From assembly GCF_008065375.1 (NCBI RefSeq), contig NZ_VJYI01000014.1, positions 1 to 64,000 on the forward strand: a DNA stretch of 64,000 nucleotides, written 5' to 3'. Shown here one piece after another: positions 17,130-26,714 of the stretch (the stretch's first letter is position 1; every line of letters starts with the position of its first letter). Made by a program: the position numbers and the translations under genes. Below the pieces are notes generated by a model. The model had not been told where the DNA came from, ran no database searches, and saw nothing but the letters and a program-made list of their open reading frames with translations. Source of the DNA: Nonomuraea sp. SYSU D8015. GTDB taxonomy: Bacteria; Actinomycetota; Actinomycetes; Streptosporangiales; Streptosporangiaceae.

Positions 17130-19027
17130 CGCGGCGCCGCGGCGAACTGCAGCTGTCCCTTGAGCGGGCTCACGTCGGCGAGCACGCGCTCGGTCGCGCC
17201 GACGAAGTCGATGATGTTGATGTGCTCGATGCCCTTCTTCTTCCCCGGCTCACGCACCAGGAGATGGTTCTCGTTGAACCAGCCGAGCAGGTCGCCCTCG
17301 TCCGTCTTGCGCGGCACCGTCGCCCGTCTGGCTCCCGTCCGGGCGTCCCAGACGCAGAGTTCTTTCGCGCTCTTCGGGCATACCGTGACGAACTGCTTCC
17401 CCGACGGCGAGAACCAGTCCCTGCCGCGAGGCATCCCCACCCAGTGCAAGCTCTTGATCACCTGACCGGAGGTGTTGTAATAGTCGATCCCTGTACGCTC
17501 ACCACCGAAGAACCCCCTGGCGATCGTGCCGTCGGGCGTGAAGGTGAAGATGAGGCTGGCGTCGTCCTGATACTCGGTGCTCACGTGCGAGGCTTTCCTG
17601 GTCTGCAGGTCGATGAGCACGAAATCCCTGGTCGTATAGGGCTTCTTGGTCAGGTCGACGGCGGTGAGCAGCAGTTTCGTGCCGTCTCTCGACCAGACCG
17701 GATTCATGGTCTGCAGCGGCTTCTTGACCGTGGTGACGGTGAAGCTCTCGCCGGTGGAGAGCCTGGTGAGCTTGACGAAGTCCGTGTCGGAGTTCTGGTA
17801 CTTGACCCACGGGTTGAGCGCCACCCAGTCGCCATCGGGCGAGACCACGGGCTCCTCCGTCGTGCTCACGGCCTTGAAGGTGCCCGCGCGGTCGCGTACG
17901 TGGCCGGTGTACTTGCCGGTGGCCTCCAGGTACGCCGTCAGCCGCACGTGGTCGTCCGGATGCTCGTAGAAGGTGGCGCTGATCGCCGGCAGCGGGAGCG
18001 TGCTCGCCGCCTTCGGCGCCACCTTCTCCTTCGGGGCGACGGTCGTCGAAGGGGTGATCGTGAGCGGAGCGGTGGCGGACGGAGTGGTGGCGGCCGCTGC
18101 GGTCCTGGGCGGCGTGCGGGCATCGACCACGGCATAGACTCCCGCGCCCGAGAGGAGCGCTCCCGCGGCGAACGCGGCCGCCAGCGGCACCAGGCCCGGC
18201 CTCCGGGGCGAGGGGGCGGTCTGCGGCGGCGCCTGGGGCCGCACCTGCCCGGTCAGGAACGACGTCTGCCCGACCAGCCGCAGCAGCACCTCGCTCGCGG
18301 CCGGCCGGGCAGCCGGATCCTTGGCCAGGCACGCGGCCAGCAGCTCGTGTAACTCGCCCAGGTCGGGCAGGCTCGGCTCGCCCTTGACGATGCGGTCCAC
18401 GGTCGCGCCCATCGAGCCGCCCTCGAACGGGGATGCCCCGCTCACGGCGAACACCATGGTCGCCGCCCAGGAGAACACGTCCGCCGGAGCCTCCGCCGTG
18501 GCGCCGCGCAGCCGTTCGGGGGCGCTGAAGGCCGGGACGGCCACCTTGCGGGTGGAGATCGCGGCACCCGCCGTGGCCTGCTCCAGGCCGGGGTTGATCA
18601 ACCGCGGCCCGTCGGGGCCGAGCACGACATTGCCGGGCCGGATGTCTCCGTGCACGAGCCCCGCCTGGTGGATCGTGACCAGCGCGGTGATCGTGCCGAC
18701 CGCCAGCCGGTAGAGGCCCACGCCGTCCACCGTCCCGCCGACGTCTTTCAGCGCGGGGCCCTCGACGTATTCGGTGACGACGTACGCCTGGCCTTCCAGC
18801 GCTCCCGTCGCCAGGATCTGCGCGGTGCCGACCGCGGAGACGTCGCGGAACGGCTCCATCGCCTGCAGGAACGGCTCCGGCTCCACCTCCGCCGGCAGCA
18901 CCCTGACCACCGCCGGCTCCCCCGTCCTCGACTGTCCGAGGTAAACGCCGCTGCCCAGCCGCCCCATCAGCCGGTAGTCAGCGACCTCGCCCGGATCGCC
19001 CGCCCGTAAGTCCGTGATCTCCGGCAT
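17126..19027 (-). CDS. membrane pseudokinase (Hanks fold, decayed active site)
   Basis: A 633-residue kinase-fold protein whose key residues are altered: the glycine loop is shortened to GRLGSGVYLG, the VAIK lysine is Arg42 (AVVRV), HRD-KPGN reads HGDIRPGN (126-133), and DFG is NPG (145-147). Phosphate transfer by the usual route is unlikely. The fold otherwise continues with a substitute APE (SAPERL) and lobe helices. A membrane helix (about 285-305), a Thr/Pro/Ala linker and an extracytoplasmic propeller-like domain follow, mirroring the active kinase downstream. GGAGGG precedes the ATG. Transcribed first, it probably acts as sensor or allosteric partner of the kinase coupled to it. Confidence 0.88.
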   Translation of the reverse strand: MPEITDLRAGDPGEVADYRLMGRLGSGVYLGQSRTGEPAVVRVLPAEVEPEPFLQAMEPFRDVSAVGTAQILATGALEGQAYVVTEYVEGPALKDVGGTVDGVGLYRLAVGTITALVTIHQAGLVHGDIRPGNVVLGPDGPRLINPGLEQATAGAAISTRKVAVPAFSAPERLRGATAEAPADVFSWAATMVFAVSGASPFEGGSMGATVDRIVKGEPSLPDLGELHELLAACLAKDPAARPAASEVLLRLVGQTSFLTGQVRPQAPPQTAPSPRRPGLVPLAAAFAAGALLSGAGVYAVVDARTPPRTAAAATTPSATAPLTITPSTTVAPKEKVAPKAASTLPLPAISATFYEHPDDHVRLTAYLEATGKYTGHVRDRAGTFKAVSTTEEPVVSPDGDWVALNPWVKYQNSDTDFVKLTRLSTGESFTVTTVKKPLQTMNPVWSRDGTKLLLTAVDLTKKPYTTRDFVLIDLQTRKASHVSTEYQDDASLIFTFTPDGTIARGFFGGERTGIDYYNTSGQVIKSLHWVGMPRGRDWFSPSGKQFVTVCPKSAKELCVWDARTGARRATVPRKTDEGDLLGWFNENHLLVREPGKKKGIEHINIIDFVGATERVLADVSPLKGQLQFAAAPR

Positions 19028-19174
19028 GCCCCGTCAGCCCTCCGCGAGTCCACTCCTGGCCAACATTATGGTCATCTCCGCCGTCAGAACCACCGTCGTC
19101 ACCCGGCCCACCCACCGGACCGCCAGAGTCCTCGCCCCGAACGCCGAGAAGGGCTGTGGACGGTGGGGCGTTTC

Positions 19175-19180
19175 TAGACT
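19175..19180 (+). promoter_or_regulatory. -10 element TAGACT, leaderless start of nei2
   Basis: TAGACT fits TANNNT and ends six bases before the ATG at 19187, as in leaderless actinobacterial transcripts. CGGTG lies 9 bases upstream of it, loosely like the damage-inducible PafBC (RecA-NDp) consensus TTGTCRGTG-N8-TANNNT, but the match is incomplete. Confidence 0.45.
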
Positions 19181-19186
19181 GGAAGG

Positions 19187-19966
19187 ATGCCAGAAGGGGA
19201 CGCCGTCTATCGCACGGCCACGCGACTGCGGCACGCACTCGACGGCCGCGTGCTGACGAGGTCGGACTTCCGCGTCCCCAGATACGCCACCGCCGACCTC
19301 ACCGGCCGTGCCGTCCTCACCACGCTCTCCCGGGGCAAACACCTGCTCACCCGGGTCGAGGGCGACCTGACCGTCCACACCCACCTGCGCATGGACGGCA
19401 GCTGGCGGATCCTGGCGCCGGCCGCCCGCACTCCGCCCGGTGACCAGGTCAGGCTGGTCCTGGCCAATCAGGAGTGGACGGCGATGGGGATCAGGCTCGG
19501 GATGGTGGATCTCGTCCGGACGGGCGACGAGGCACGGCTGGTCGGCCATCTGGGGCCGGATCTGCTGGGCCCGGACTGGGACCCGGACGAGGCCGTGCGA
19601 AGGCTGCGAGGGGCGCCCGACAGGACCATCGGGGAAGCGCTGCTCGATCAGCGCAACCTGGCGGGGATCGGCACGATCTATCGTGCCGAGACCCTGTTCC
19701 TGCGGGGGATCTGGCCGTGGAAGAAGGTCGGGGAGATCGAGGATCTCAACGGGCTCGTGTCATTGGCACAGCGGCTGCTGGCCGCCAACAAGGAACATGC
19801 GGGCACGGTGACCACAGGTGATCGCCGCCCGGCGAACCAGACATGGGTCTACGGCAGGGCGGGGAGGCCCTGTCGCCGATGCGGCACCCGCATCAGCCGT
19901 GGGGAGATGGGTGCGCAGCCACAGGAACGGCTGATCCTGTGGTGTGCCGGCTGCCAGCCTCGCTAG
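19187..19966 (+). CDS. nei: Fpg/Nei-family DNA glycosylase (Nei2 type)
   Basis: A 259-residue base-excision-repair enzyme. It starts MPEGD, whose Pro2 becomes the catalytic amine after methionine removal, with Glu3; the essential lysine lies in GKHLL, and a C-terminal zinc finger (CRRCGT ... WCAGC) binds DNA. The MPEGD start with [10 protein letters not shown] is typical of actinobacterial Nei2, which prefers oxidised pyrimidines. Divergent from the pseudokinase gene and convergent with clgR, with a four-base overlap at the stops. Confidence 0.9.
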   Translation: MPEGDAVYRTATRLRHALDGRVLTRSDFRVPRYATADLTGRAVLTTLSRGKHLLTRVEGDLTVHTHLRMDGSWRILAPAARTPPGDQVRLVLANQEWTAMGIRLGMVDLVRTGDEARLVGHLGPDLLGPDWDPDEAVRRLRGAPDRTIGEALLDQRNLAGIGTIYRAETLFLRGIWPWKKVGEIEDLNGLVSLAQRLLAANKEHAGTVTTGDRRPANQTWVYGRAGRPCRRCGTRISRGEMGAQPQERLILWCAGCQPR

Positions 19967-20319
19967 GCAGCCACCATGTCCTTGACTTCAGGGAACACGG
20001 AGTCGGAGATCGACCCGGGAACCGTCTCGGTAAGGGGAAGGCGCTCGTGCTCCGGGACGTCGGCAAGCACAGGAGCAGCCTGGAGCTCCGCCAGCGCGAA
20101 CTGGTCGGAAACCTCACGCAACACCTGCGAAAGCGGCACCCCGAGCGCGCCGCAAATCGACGCGAGCAGCTCGGACGAGGCCTCCTTCTGGCCGCGCTCC
20201 ACCTCGGACAAGTAGCCGAGCGAGACACGGGCAAGCGTGGACACCTCACGAAGTGTGCGTCCCTGCCGCACCCGCAACCGCCTCAGCACATCCCCGAGCA
20301 GCTGACGCAGCAGAATCAT
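19963..20319 (-). CDS. clgR: Clp/protease gene regulator ClgR (XRE family)
   Basis: A 118-residue helix-turn-helix protein starting [16 protein letters not shown], with the recognition region [18 protein letters not shown] matching ClgR. In Streptomyces, mycobacteria and corynebacteria ClgR activates clp, lon and stress genes, and Streptomyces ClgR is itself removed by ClpP through C-terminal alanines; this copy ends VAA. The ATG at 20319 follows GGGAGGG; the open frame extends 70 codons further but that part is not ClgR-like. Location next to pgsA and cinA matches the mycobacterial order. A GTTCGC sequence at 20581, like the ClgR box, is upstream (weak). Confidence 0.9.
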   Translation of the reverse strand: MILLRQLLGDVLRRLRVRQGRTLREVSTLARVSLGYLSEVERGQKEASSELLASICGALGVPLSQVLREVSDQFALAELQAAPVLADVPEHERLPLTETVPGSISDSVFPEVKDMVAA

Positions 20320-20605
20320 CTGTCGCTCCCTCCCAGGCGCGGAAGTCTTCACCACGCCCCGCGCGATCGGATCGTGCCGCACATTGGTCTTCTTAGCTTC
20401 GTACATACTCCTCGCCGTCGTCACCGGGCGTCGCCGCCCCTGGACCGCCGCTCGTGCCTCGTTGCGCGACTCATCAGGCCCGCCTGCCGGGCGCTCGGTG
20501 CTTGCAGTTGGCTCACGGACCTCACTCACAGCTCCACCGTACCCGTATCCACCGACACCGCGTCAGACCGTGTCAGGCATGTTCGCTCGGGACGTAACAC
20601 GGTAA

Positions 20606-21097
20606 TCACCCGGAATGTTCCCCTATGTTCGCCTTCAGCACACCTGACAGGAGATCAACGGCCTCGTCCACCGTCTCTACCCTGATACGTTCGCGCGACC
20701 CATCTAGTCTCAATTCCCGGCCCCAAATCTTCCCGCCCGGCCCGGACACCGCCACGTGGACCGTCCCGACGGGCTTGCCGTCCTGCGGCTCCGGCCCGGC
20801 CACCCCGGTCACGGCCAGCCCGTACGTGGCCCCGCACAGCCGCGCGACCCCCGTCGCCATGGCCGCGGCCACCTCCGGGTGCACGGCCCCCTCACGCCGC
20901 AGCAGCTCTCCCGGCACGCCGAGCAGCTCCCGCTTGAGATCGGTGGCGTACGAGATCACCCCGCCGCGGAACGCCTTGGAGGACCCGGAGACGGACGTGA
21001 TGGCCGCACCGATGAGTCCACCGGTCAGCGACTCGGCCACCGCCACCGTCGCGCCCCGGCTCACCAGCATCGACAGAACCCCGGCCACATCCCCCAT
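20606..21097 (-). CDS. cinA: CinA C-terminal domain protein (nicotinamide-nucleotide amidase)
   Basis: A 163-residue stand-alone CinA C-terminal domain (PncC type) with the hallmark AESLTGG and VTGVAGP. Such proteins deamidate nicotinamide mononucleotide to nicotinic-acid mononucleotide and salvage NAD. The N-terminal CinA domain is absent, as usual in this block. It begins three bases after pgsA and is surely in the same operon. Confidence 0.9.
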   Translation of the reverse strand: MGDVAGVLSMLVSRGATVAVAESLTGGLIGAAITSVSGSSKAFRGGVISYATDLKRELLGVPGELLRREGAVHPEVAAAMATGVARLCGATYGLAVTGVAGPEPQDGKPVGTVHVAVSGPGGKIWGRELRLDGSRERIRVETVDEAVDLLSGVLKANIGEHSG

Positions 21098-21100
21098 CGA

Positions 21101-21673
21101 TCACTCCCCGCGCGCCTGCCTGGCCACCTTACGCAGTCTGATGGCCCGGATCACATAGTCGACGCCGGTGCCCACAGTGACGATCATCGCCGCCCCCATC
21201 ACCACCCACCGGGCCACGTCGGGAACCCAGGGCAGGAGGTAGAGGACGATCGCGGCGATCTGCAGCACGGTCTTGACCTTGCCGCCGTAGCTGGCCGGGA
21301 TGACCGCGTGCCGCAGCAGCACGAACCGCAGCGCCGTGATGCCCAGCTCCCTGCCGAGGATCAGGATGGTGACCCACCACGGCAGCTCGCCCAGGATCGA
21401 CAGGCACACCAGCGCCGCGCCGGTGAGCGCCTTGTCCGCGATCGGGTCGGCGATCTTGCCGAAGTCGGTGATCAGGCCGTATCGCCGGGCCAGCTCACCG
21501 TCGAGGTGATCGGTGATCGAGGCCACCGCGAACACCACCAGTGCGGCCACCCGCCACCCTGTGCCCGGCAGCAGGAGGCAGACGACGAAGAAGGGGACGA
21601 GCGCCAACCGGAGGACCGTGAGGATGTTGGCGACGTTCCACGGGCTCACCACCCGGCGCTCGTCCTTCTTCAT
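21101..21673 (-). CDS. pgsA: CDP-diacylglycerol-glycerol-3-phosphate 3-phosphatidyltransferase
   Basis: A 190-residue membrane enzyme of the CDP-alcohol phosphotransferase family with about five helices. The signature DxxDG-xx-AR-x8-G-x3-D-x3-D is complete: DHLDGELAR, then [11 protein letters not shown]. It makes phosphatidylglycerophosphate, the first committed step to phosphatidylglycerol. Start codon overlaps the rimO stop (ATGA). Same gene order as pgsA3-clgR in mycobacteria. Confidence 0.93.
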   Translation of the reverse strand: MKKDERRVVSPWNVANILTVLRLALVPFFVVCLLLPGTGWRVAALVVFAVASITDHLDGELARRYGLITDFGKIADPIADKALTGAALVCLSILGELPWWVTILILGRELGITALRFVLLRHAVIPASYGGKVKTVLQIAAIVLYLLPWVPDVARWVVMGAAMIVTVGTGVDYVIRAIRLRKVARQARGE

Positions 21674-23079
21674 GGACCGGCCTTGATGCGCGCGATCAGA
21701 TCGACGCCCTCGGCGTCGACCACGACCGCGCGTACGAGCTGCCCCGTGACCAGGCCGATGCCCTGCACCGTGACCGAGCCGTCGACCTCGGGCCCCTGGT
21801 GGGCGGCCCGGCCCTCGTAGCCGCCGTCGCCCAGGTCGTCTTCGATCAGCACGTCGACCTCGGTGCCGATGCGCTCTTCCGCCCGCTGGGCGGTCAGCTC
21901 CTCGGCCAGCTCGGTGAGGATGCGCACCCGCTCGTCGATGACGTCCTGGTCGAGCTTGCCCGGCAGGCCGGCCGCCTCGGTGCCGTCCTCGTCGGAGTAG
22001 CCGAACACGCCGATGACGTCGAGCCTGGCCTCCTCCAGGAAGCCCACCAGCTCGCCGAACTCCTCCTCGGTCTCACCGGGGAAACCCACGATGAAGTTGG
22101 AGCGCACGCCCGCCTCAGGGGCGCGCTCGCGCACGGTCTCCAGCAACCCCAGGAAGCGCTCGGGGTCGCCGAAGCGCCGCATCCGGCGCAGCACGGTGTT
22201 GCTGGCGTGCTGGAAGGACAGGTCGAAGTAGGGCGCCACGCCGTCGGTGCCGGTGATCACGTCGATCAGGCCAGGACGCAACTCGGCGGGCTGCAGGTAG
22301 CTGACCCGCACCCGCTCGACGCCCTCGACGGCGGCCAGCTGCGGCAGCAGCTTCTCCAGCGCGCGCAGGTCGCCGAGGTCCTTGCCGTACGACGTGGAGT
22401 TCTCGCTGACGAGGACGAGCTCGCGCACGCCCCGGTGGGCCAGCCAGTCGGCCTCGGCCAGCAGCTCGTCCGGCGTGCGCGAGACGTAGGAGCCGCGGAA
22501 GGCCGGGATGGCGCAGAAGGAGCAGCGCCGGTCGCAGCCCGAGGCCAGCTTCAGCGAGGCCACCGGGCTCTCGTCGAGCCGTTTGCGCAGCACTCGCGGC
22601 CCGCTGGCGGGCGCCAGGCCCTCGGGCAGGTCGCCGTGACCCGGGATGTTCGCCTTGGGGGCGCCGGCACGATCCACCGGCGAGATGGGGAGCAAGGTGC
22701 GGCGGTCGCGTGGCGTGTGGGGCTTGAGCGGCCGGCCGGCGACCACGTCGTCGAGGCGGTCGCCGATCTCGGCGTAGTCGTCGAAGGAGATGACCGCGCT
22801 GGCCTCGGGCAGCGCCTCGGCCAGCTCATTGCCGTAGCGCTCGGCCATGCAGCCCGCGGCCACGACCTTCGCCCCGGAGTCGGCGGCGGCCAGCAGCGTG
22901 TCGATGGAGTCTTTCTTGGCCGAGTCAATGAAGCCACACGTGTTGACGACGACGACGTCGGGGTCGTCGTCGCCCAGCTGCCAACCGGCAGCCTCAAGCC
23001 GCGCGGCCAGCTCCTCGGAGTCGACCTCGTTGCGGGCGCAGCCCAGAGTGATCAGCGATGCGGTTCGGCGGGATGACAT
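21670..23079 (-). CDS. rimO: ribosomal protein uS12 methylthiotransferase RimO
   Basis: About 469 residues: N-terminal MTTase domain with its iron-sulfur cysteines ([28 protein letters not shown]), radical-SAM motif [11 protein letters not shown] near residue 180-190, and a C-terminal TRAM domain. RimO attaches a methylthio group to an aspartate of ribosomal protein S12. The ATG at 23079 starts the conserved [14 protein letters not shown]; no clear ribosome site precedes it. An upstream open extension of about 250 codons in the same frame overlaps the rodZ-like gene and is not coding. Confidence 0.93.
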   Translation of the reverse strand: MSSRRTASLITLGCARNEVDSEELAARLEAAGWQLGDDDPDVVVVNTCGFIDSAKKDSIDTLLAAADSGAKVVAAGCMAERYGNELAEALPEASAVISFDDYAEIGDRLDDVVAGRPLKPHTPRDRRTLLPISPVDRAGAPKANIPGHGDLPEGLAPASGPRVLRKRLDESPVASLKLASGCDRRCSFCAIPAFRGSYVSRTPDELLAEADWLAHRGVRELVLVSENSTSYGKDLGDLRALEKLLPQLAAVEGVERVRVSYLQPAELRPGLIDVITGTDGVAPYFDLSFQHASNTVLRRMRRFGDPERFLGLLETVRERAPEAGVRSNFIVGFPGETEEEFGELVGFLEEARLDVIGVFGYSDEDGTEAAGLPGKLDQDVIDERVRILTELAEELTAQRAEERIGTEVDVLIEDDLGDGGYEGRAAHQGPEVDGSVTVQGIGLVTGQLVRAVVVDAEGVDLIARIKAGP

Positions 23080-23184
23080 GGTGAACACTACGGTATCGGG
23101 AGTTGGCCACCACCCGATGCACTGGGCCCGCGCTGGGAGGACGCGGGGAGCTCTCTCCCCGCGCAGGAAGCCTTTTCGCGGGCG

Positions 23185-23236
23185 GCTATCGCGCCCGCTG
23201 CCGGATCGGGCCGCTATCGCGCCCGCTGCCTGATCG
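23185..23236. repeat. 28-bp tandem duplication at the rodZ-like 3' end
   Basis: GCTATCGCGCCCGCTGCC followed by nGATCG occurs at 23185-23208 and 23213-23236, 28 bases apart. The right copy carries the stop codon and last codons (RQRAR) of the rodZ-like gene; the left copy lies just beyond the stop. Confidence 0.75.
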
Positions 23237-23984
23237 CCGGCTTCGGCGCCTCGAACGAGCGCCGCACCGTCTCCCCGCGGCCGCCGAGCCGCTTCACGGT
23301 CTTGCCGTTCACTTGCAACGACACCGCGCCGGCGTCGCTGAGCAGCAGGCTGACCTTCCCGGGGGCCCGCCACGTGGACGTCCTGCCCGCCTTCAGCGTC
23401 CCCGAGAACAGCCGGCGCCCCTCGGCGTCGTGCACGTGCACGACCGACGACCGCTTCGCCCTGATCCGCACCGTCACCATCCCGTCGGCGTTCCGGGAGG
23501 TCGCCGACTCGGGCCTCTCGGTGATGGGCGTGTTGGGCGGCACGGTCGGCCGCGCCGAGGCCTGCCGGACGCCGGGGCTCTGCACATGGTCGCCGGCGCC
23601 CCCGATCACCCGCATCGTGCCGAAGATGGCCACGATGGTGAGGGCCACCCCGAGCGCCATCGTCCAGTTGGTGCCCCGGTGCTCCGGCACGTTGATCTTC
23701 TTGTCGGCCTGGAACACGGCGGCGGCCCGAACCGGCCGCGGCGCCCCGCCGTGTTCCTGGTCGTAGAGGTGCACGGTCGCCTCTGGATCGAGCCCCACGG
23801 CCCTGGCCACGGCCTTGATGTGCCCCCTGGCGTAGAACTGGCCGCCGCACTGGTCGTAGTCGTCCTGCTCCATGCGATGAATGATCGTCTCACGGATCCT
23901 GGTGGCCGCGCTGACCTGCGCGACCGTCAGCCCGGCCGACTGCCTGGCTGCCGCCAGCATGGCCCCGATGCTCTGTTCCTGCAC
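23214..23984 (-). CDS. RodZ-like protein: helix-turn-helix, membrane helix, DUF4115
   Basis: A 256-residue protein with an N-terminal HTH_25 domain ([20 protein letters not shown]), one membrane helix near 105-125 ([18 protein letters not shown]) and an external DUF4115 domain ([17 protein letters not shown]...). This is the architecture of RodZ, the cytoskeleton-linked cell-shape protein. GGGGAGG lies before the GTG start. It follows ftsK, and its place between ftsK and rimO is shared with other actinobacteria. Confidence 0.85.
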   Translation of the reverse strand: MQEQSIGAMLAAARQSAGLTVAQVSAATRIRETIIHRMEQDDYDQCGGQFYARGHIKAVARAVGLDPEATVHLYDQEHGGAPRPVRAAAVFQADKKINVPEHRGTNWTMALGVALTIVAIFGTMRVIGGAGDHVQSPGVRQASARPTVPPNTPITERPESATSRNADGMVTVRIRAKRSSVVHVHDAEGRRLFSGTLKAGRTSTWRAPGKVSLLLSDAGAVSLQVNGKTVKRLGGRGETVRRSFEAPKPAIRQRAR

Positions 23985-24079
23985 GGCGAACGCCTCCCCG
24001 ATGGCGCCTGGTCTCTCACCACGACATTGCGTAGTGGTTCATATTCAACCAGTTACCGCCTGGGAGGCACGCATTGGGG

Positions 24080-26590
24080 TCATTCGCCACGCAGGTCGGC
24101 CAGCAAACCCGGGAGGTCGTCGGGCTTCACGAGCACCTCGCGCGCCTTCGAACCCTCGCTGGGGCCGACCACGTTGCGGCTCTCCAGCAGGTCCATCAGC
24201 CGGCCGGCCTTGGCGAAGCCGACCCGCAGCTTGCGCTGCAGCATCGAGGTGGAGCCGAACTGGGTGGTCACGATCAGCTCGGCGGCCTGGATCAGCAGAT
24301 CGAGGTCGTCGCCGATGTCCTCGTCGATCTCCCGCTTGACCGGCGCCGCCGCCACGTCCTCGCGGTATTCGGCCTGCATCTGCCCCTTGCAGTGCGTGAC
24401 GACCTCGGCGATCTCCTTCTCGGAGACGAACGCGTTCTGGATGCGGATGGGCTTGCTCGCGCCCATCGGCAGGAACAACGCGTCACCCTGGCCGACCAGC
24501 TTGTCGGCGCCGGGCTGGTCGAGGATGACCCGCGAGTCGGTGAGCGAGGAGACCGCGAAGGCCAGCCGGGACGGCACGTTCGCCTTGATCAGGCCGGTGA
24601 CCACGTCCACGGACGGCCGCTGGGTGGCGATCACCAGGTGGATGCCGGCCGCTCGGGCGAGCTGCGTGATGCGCACGATCGAGTCCTCGACGTCGCGCGG
24701 CGCCACCATCATGAGGTCGGCCAGCTCGTCCACGATCACCAGCAGGTACGGGTACGGCTGGTAGACCCGCTCGCTGCCGGGCGGCGGCTGCAGCTTGCCC
24801 GCCCGGACGGCCTTGTTGAACTCGTCCACGTGCCGGAACCCCGACGCCGCCAGGTCGTCGTAGCGCCGGTCCATCTCCCCCACGACCCATTCCAGGGCCT
24901 CGGCGGCCTTCTTCGGGTTCGTGATGATCGGGGTGATGAGGTGGGGGATGCCCTCGTACACGCTGAGCTCGACCCGCTTGGGGTCCACCAGCACCATGCG
25001 CACCTCGTCCGGCGTGGCCCGCATGAGGATGCTGGTGATCAGCCCGTTGACGCAGACCGACTTGCCCGCGCCGGTGGCGCCCGCGATGAGCAGGTGGGGC
25101 ATCTTGGCGAGGTTGGCCACGATGGTGCGGCCCTCGACGTCCTTGCCCAGGCCGACGATCATCGGGTGGTGGTCGGCCTGCGCCACCTGGGAGCGCAGCA
25201 CGTCGCCCAGCGCCACCAGGTCCTTGTCGGCGTTCGGGATCTCGACCCCGATCGCCGACTTACCCGGGATAGGCGACAAAATGCGGACATCGGCGGACTT
25301 GACGGCGTACGCGATGTTCTTGGTGAGCGCCGTGACCTTCTCGACCTTCACCGCCGGGCCGAGCTCGATCTCGTAGCGCGTCACCGTCGGCCCACGGGTG
25401 AACCCGATCACCTGCGCGTCGATGGCGAACTGCTCAAGCACGCTGGTCAGCGCGTTGACCACGGTCGTGTTGGCCTTGGTCTGCGGCTTGGGCGCGGTGC
25501 CCGGCTTGAGGAACTGCAGGTCCGGCAGCGCGTACGGCCCCGCCTGCGGCGACAGCACGAGCTGCTCGACCTTGCGGGGGGCGGGCGTCGGCTGCGGCGG
25601 CTCCAGCTTGCGCTCCGCCTCGGCCGGCGACGGCTCCTCCTCGTCGGTCAGCCCCGGCACGATCTCCGGAGAGTGGTCGGCCCGCTTGTCGTCCTTCTCC
25701 GCCAATACCGGCGTGTCGTAGGGCTTGACCGTTTCGCCGGCCTCGCCCGACTCGGACTTCTTGGTCCTGACCCGCTTCTTGCCCGGCTCGCGCGGCTGCG
25801 GCTCGGCGTGCCGCTCGAACAGCATGTGCTTGAGCTCGGCCAGCCGTTCGGGGATCCGGTGCACAGGGGTGGCCGTGATCACCAGCACACCGAACCCGGA
25901 CAGCAGCAACAGCAGCGGGATCGTGATCCACGGTGGCAGGATGCTCATCGGCGGCGCCGACACGATGAATCCGATCATGCCCCCGGCCGCCGACACCCTG
26001 TCCATGCCCTGGCCCTCGCCCGCCGGGTACGGCGTGCCGTTGGCCACGTGGATCACCCCGAGCACGCCGATCACCAGCGCCGCCCAGCCGATCACCATGC
26101 GGCCGGTGTCGGCGTTCTGGTCGGGGTGGCGCAAGTAGCGCCAGGCCAGCAGGCCGAGCATGAGCGGCAGCGCCCACGCCAGCGAGCCGAACACGCCGCG
26201 CACGGTCGCGTTCACCACGCCGGAGACCGCTCCGTCGGCGTTGCGCCACGTCATGGCCGCCAGCACGATGGCGCCAGCCAGCACCGTCAGGCCGATGCCG
26301 TCGCGCCGGTGCTGCGGATCCAGCTCGCGGGCGTTCTTGCCCAGCGCGCGGGCCATGCTGCCGATGCCGTTCGCGAGCAGCATCCACAGCCCGACGATCA
26401 ACTTGCCGATCATCGTGAAGACCCAGCTGATCGGATCCTGGTGGGTCATCGAGGGCTTGCGTCCGGAGGCGGTGCCCCTCGCCCTGGAGCGCCCCGCCGG
26501 CGTTCCTGTCCGCTTCGCGGGGGTCGAGCGAGACGAGGTCGACCGCTTCGCCGGCCCCTTCGGTGCGCTTTTCGGCGTACGGGTGGCCAT
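24080..26590 (-). CDS. ftsK: DNA translocase FtsK/SpoIIIE
   Basis: An 836-residue DNA pump for chromosome segregation at the septum. Order: basic N-terminus, four membrane segments (about 60-260), linker, RecA-like motor with Walker A GATGAGKS near residue 505 and Walker B LLVIVDELADLM, then a C-terminal gamma winged helix (LRVGFAKAGRLMDLLE) that reads KOPS/SRS sequences. TACCTT ends seven bases before the ATG and there is no ribosome site, so a leaderless mRNA is likely. In related genomes osaB lies next door; here two extra transcription units intervene. Confidence 0.95.
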   Translation of the reverse strand: MATRTPKSAPKGPAKRSTSSRSTPAKRTGTPAGRSRARGTASGRKPSMTHQDPISWVFTMIGKLIVGLWMLLANGIGSMARALGKNARELDPQHRRDGIGLTVLAGAIVLAAMTWRNADGAVSGVVNATVRGVFGSLAWALPLMLGLLAWRYLRHPDQNADTGRMVIGWAALVIGVLGVIHVANGTPYPAGEGQGMDRVSAAGGMIGFIVSAPPMSILPPWITIPLLLLLSGFGVLVITATPVHRIPERLAELKHMLFERHAEPQPREPGKKRVRTKKSESGEAGETVKPYDTPVLAEKDDKRADHSPEIVPGLTDEEEPSPAEAERKLEPPQPTPAPRKVEQLVLSPQAGPYALPDLQFLKPGTAPKPQTKANTTVVNALTSVLEQFAIDAQVIGFTRGPTVTRYEIELGPAVKVEKVTALTKNIAYAVKSADVRILSPIPGKSAIGVEIPNADKDLVALGDVLRSQVAQADHHPMIVGLGKDVEGRTIVANLAKMPHLLIAGATGAGKSVCVNGLITSILMRATPDEVRMVLVDPKRVELSVYEGIPHLITPIITNPKKAAEALEWVVGEMDRRYDDLAASGFRHVDEFNKAVRAGKLQPPPGSERVYQPYPYLLVIVDELADLMMVAPRDVEDSIVRITQLARAAGIHLVIATQRPSVDVVTGLIKANVPSRLAFAVSSLTDSRVILDQPGADKLVGQGDALFLPMGASKPIRIQNAFVSEKEIAEVVTHCKGQMQAEYREDVAAAPVKREIDEDIGDDLDLLIQAAELIVTTQFGSTSMLQRKLRVGFAKAGRLMDLLESRNVVGPSEGSKAREVLVKPDDLPGLLADLRGE

Positions 26591-26714
26591 GATGCCAAAG
26601 GTACGACGGAGACACCGCGGTGCGCGCGTAGGCTCGCCGAACGCCCCTCACTTGGCGCGAGGTTCACCCCATGTCCATGCGAACGCCGCACGGCCGCAGC
26701 CAAGATCTACCTCA

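Noticed and set aside
21670-23850. Extended rimO start about 250 codons upstream
   Set aside because: The extension overlaps the rodZ-like gene on the same strand and lacks homology; conserved RimO begins at 23079.
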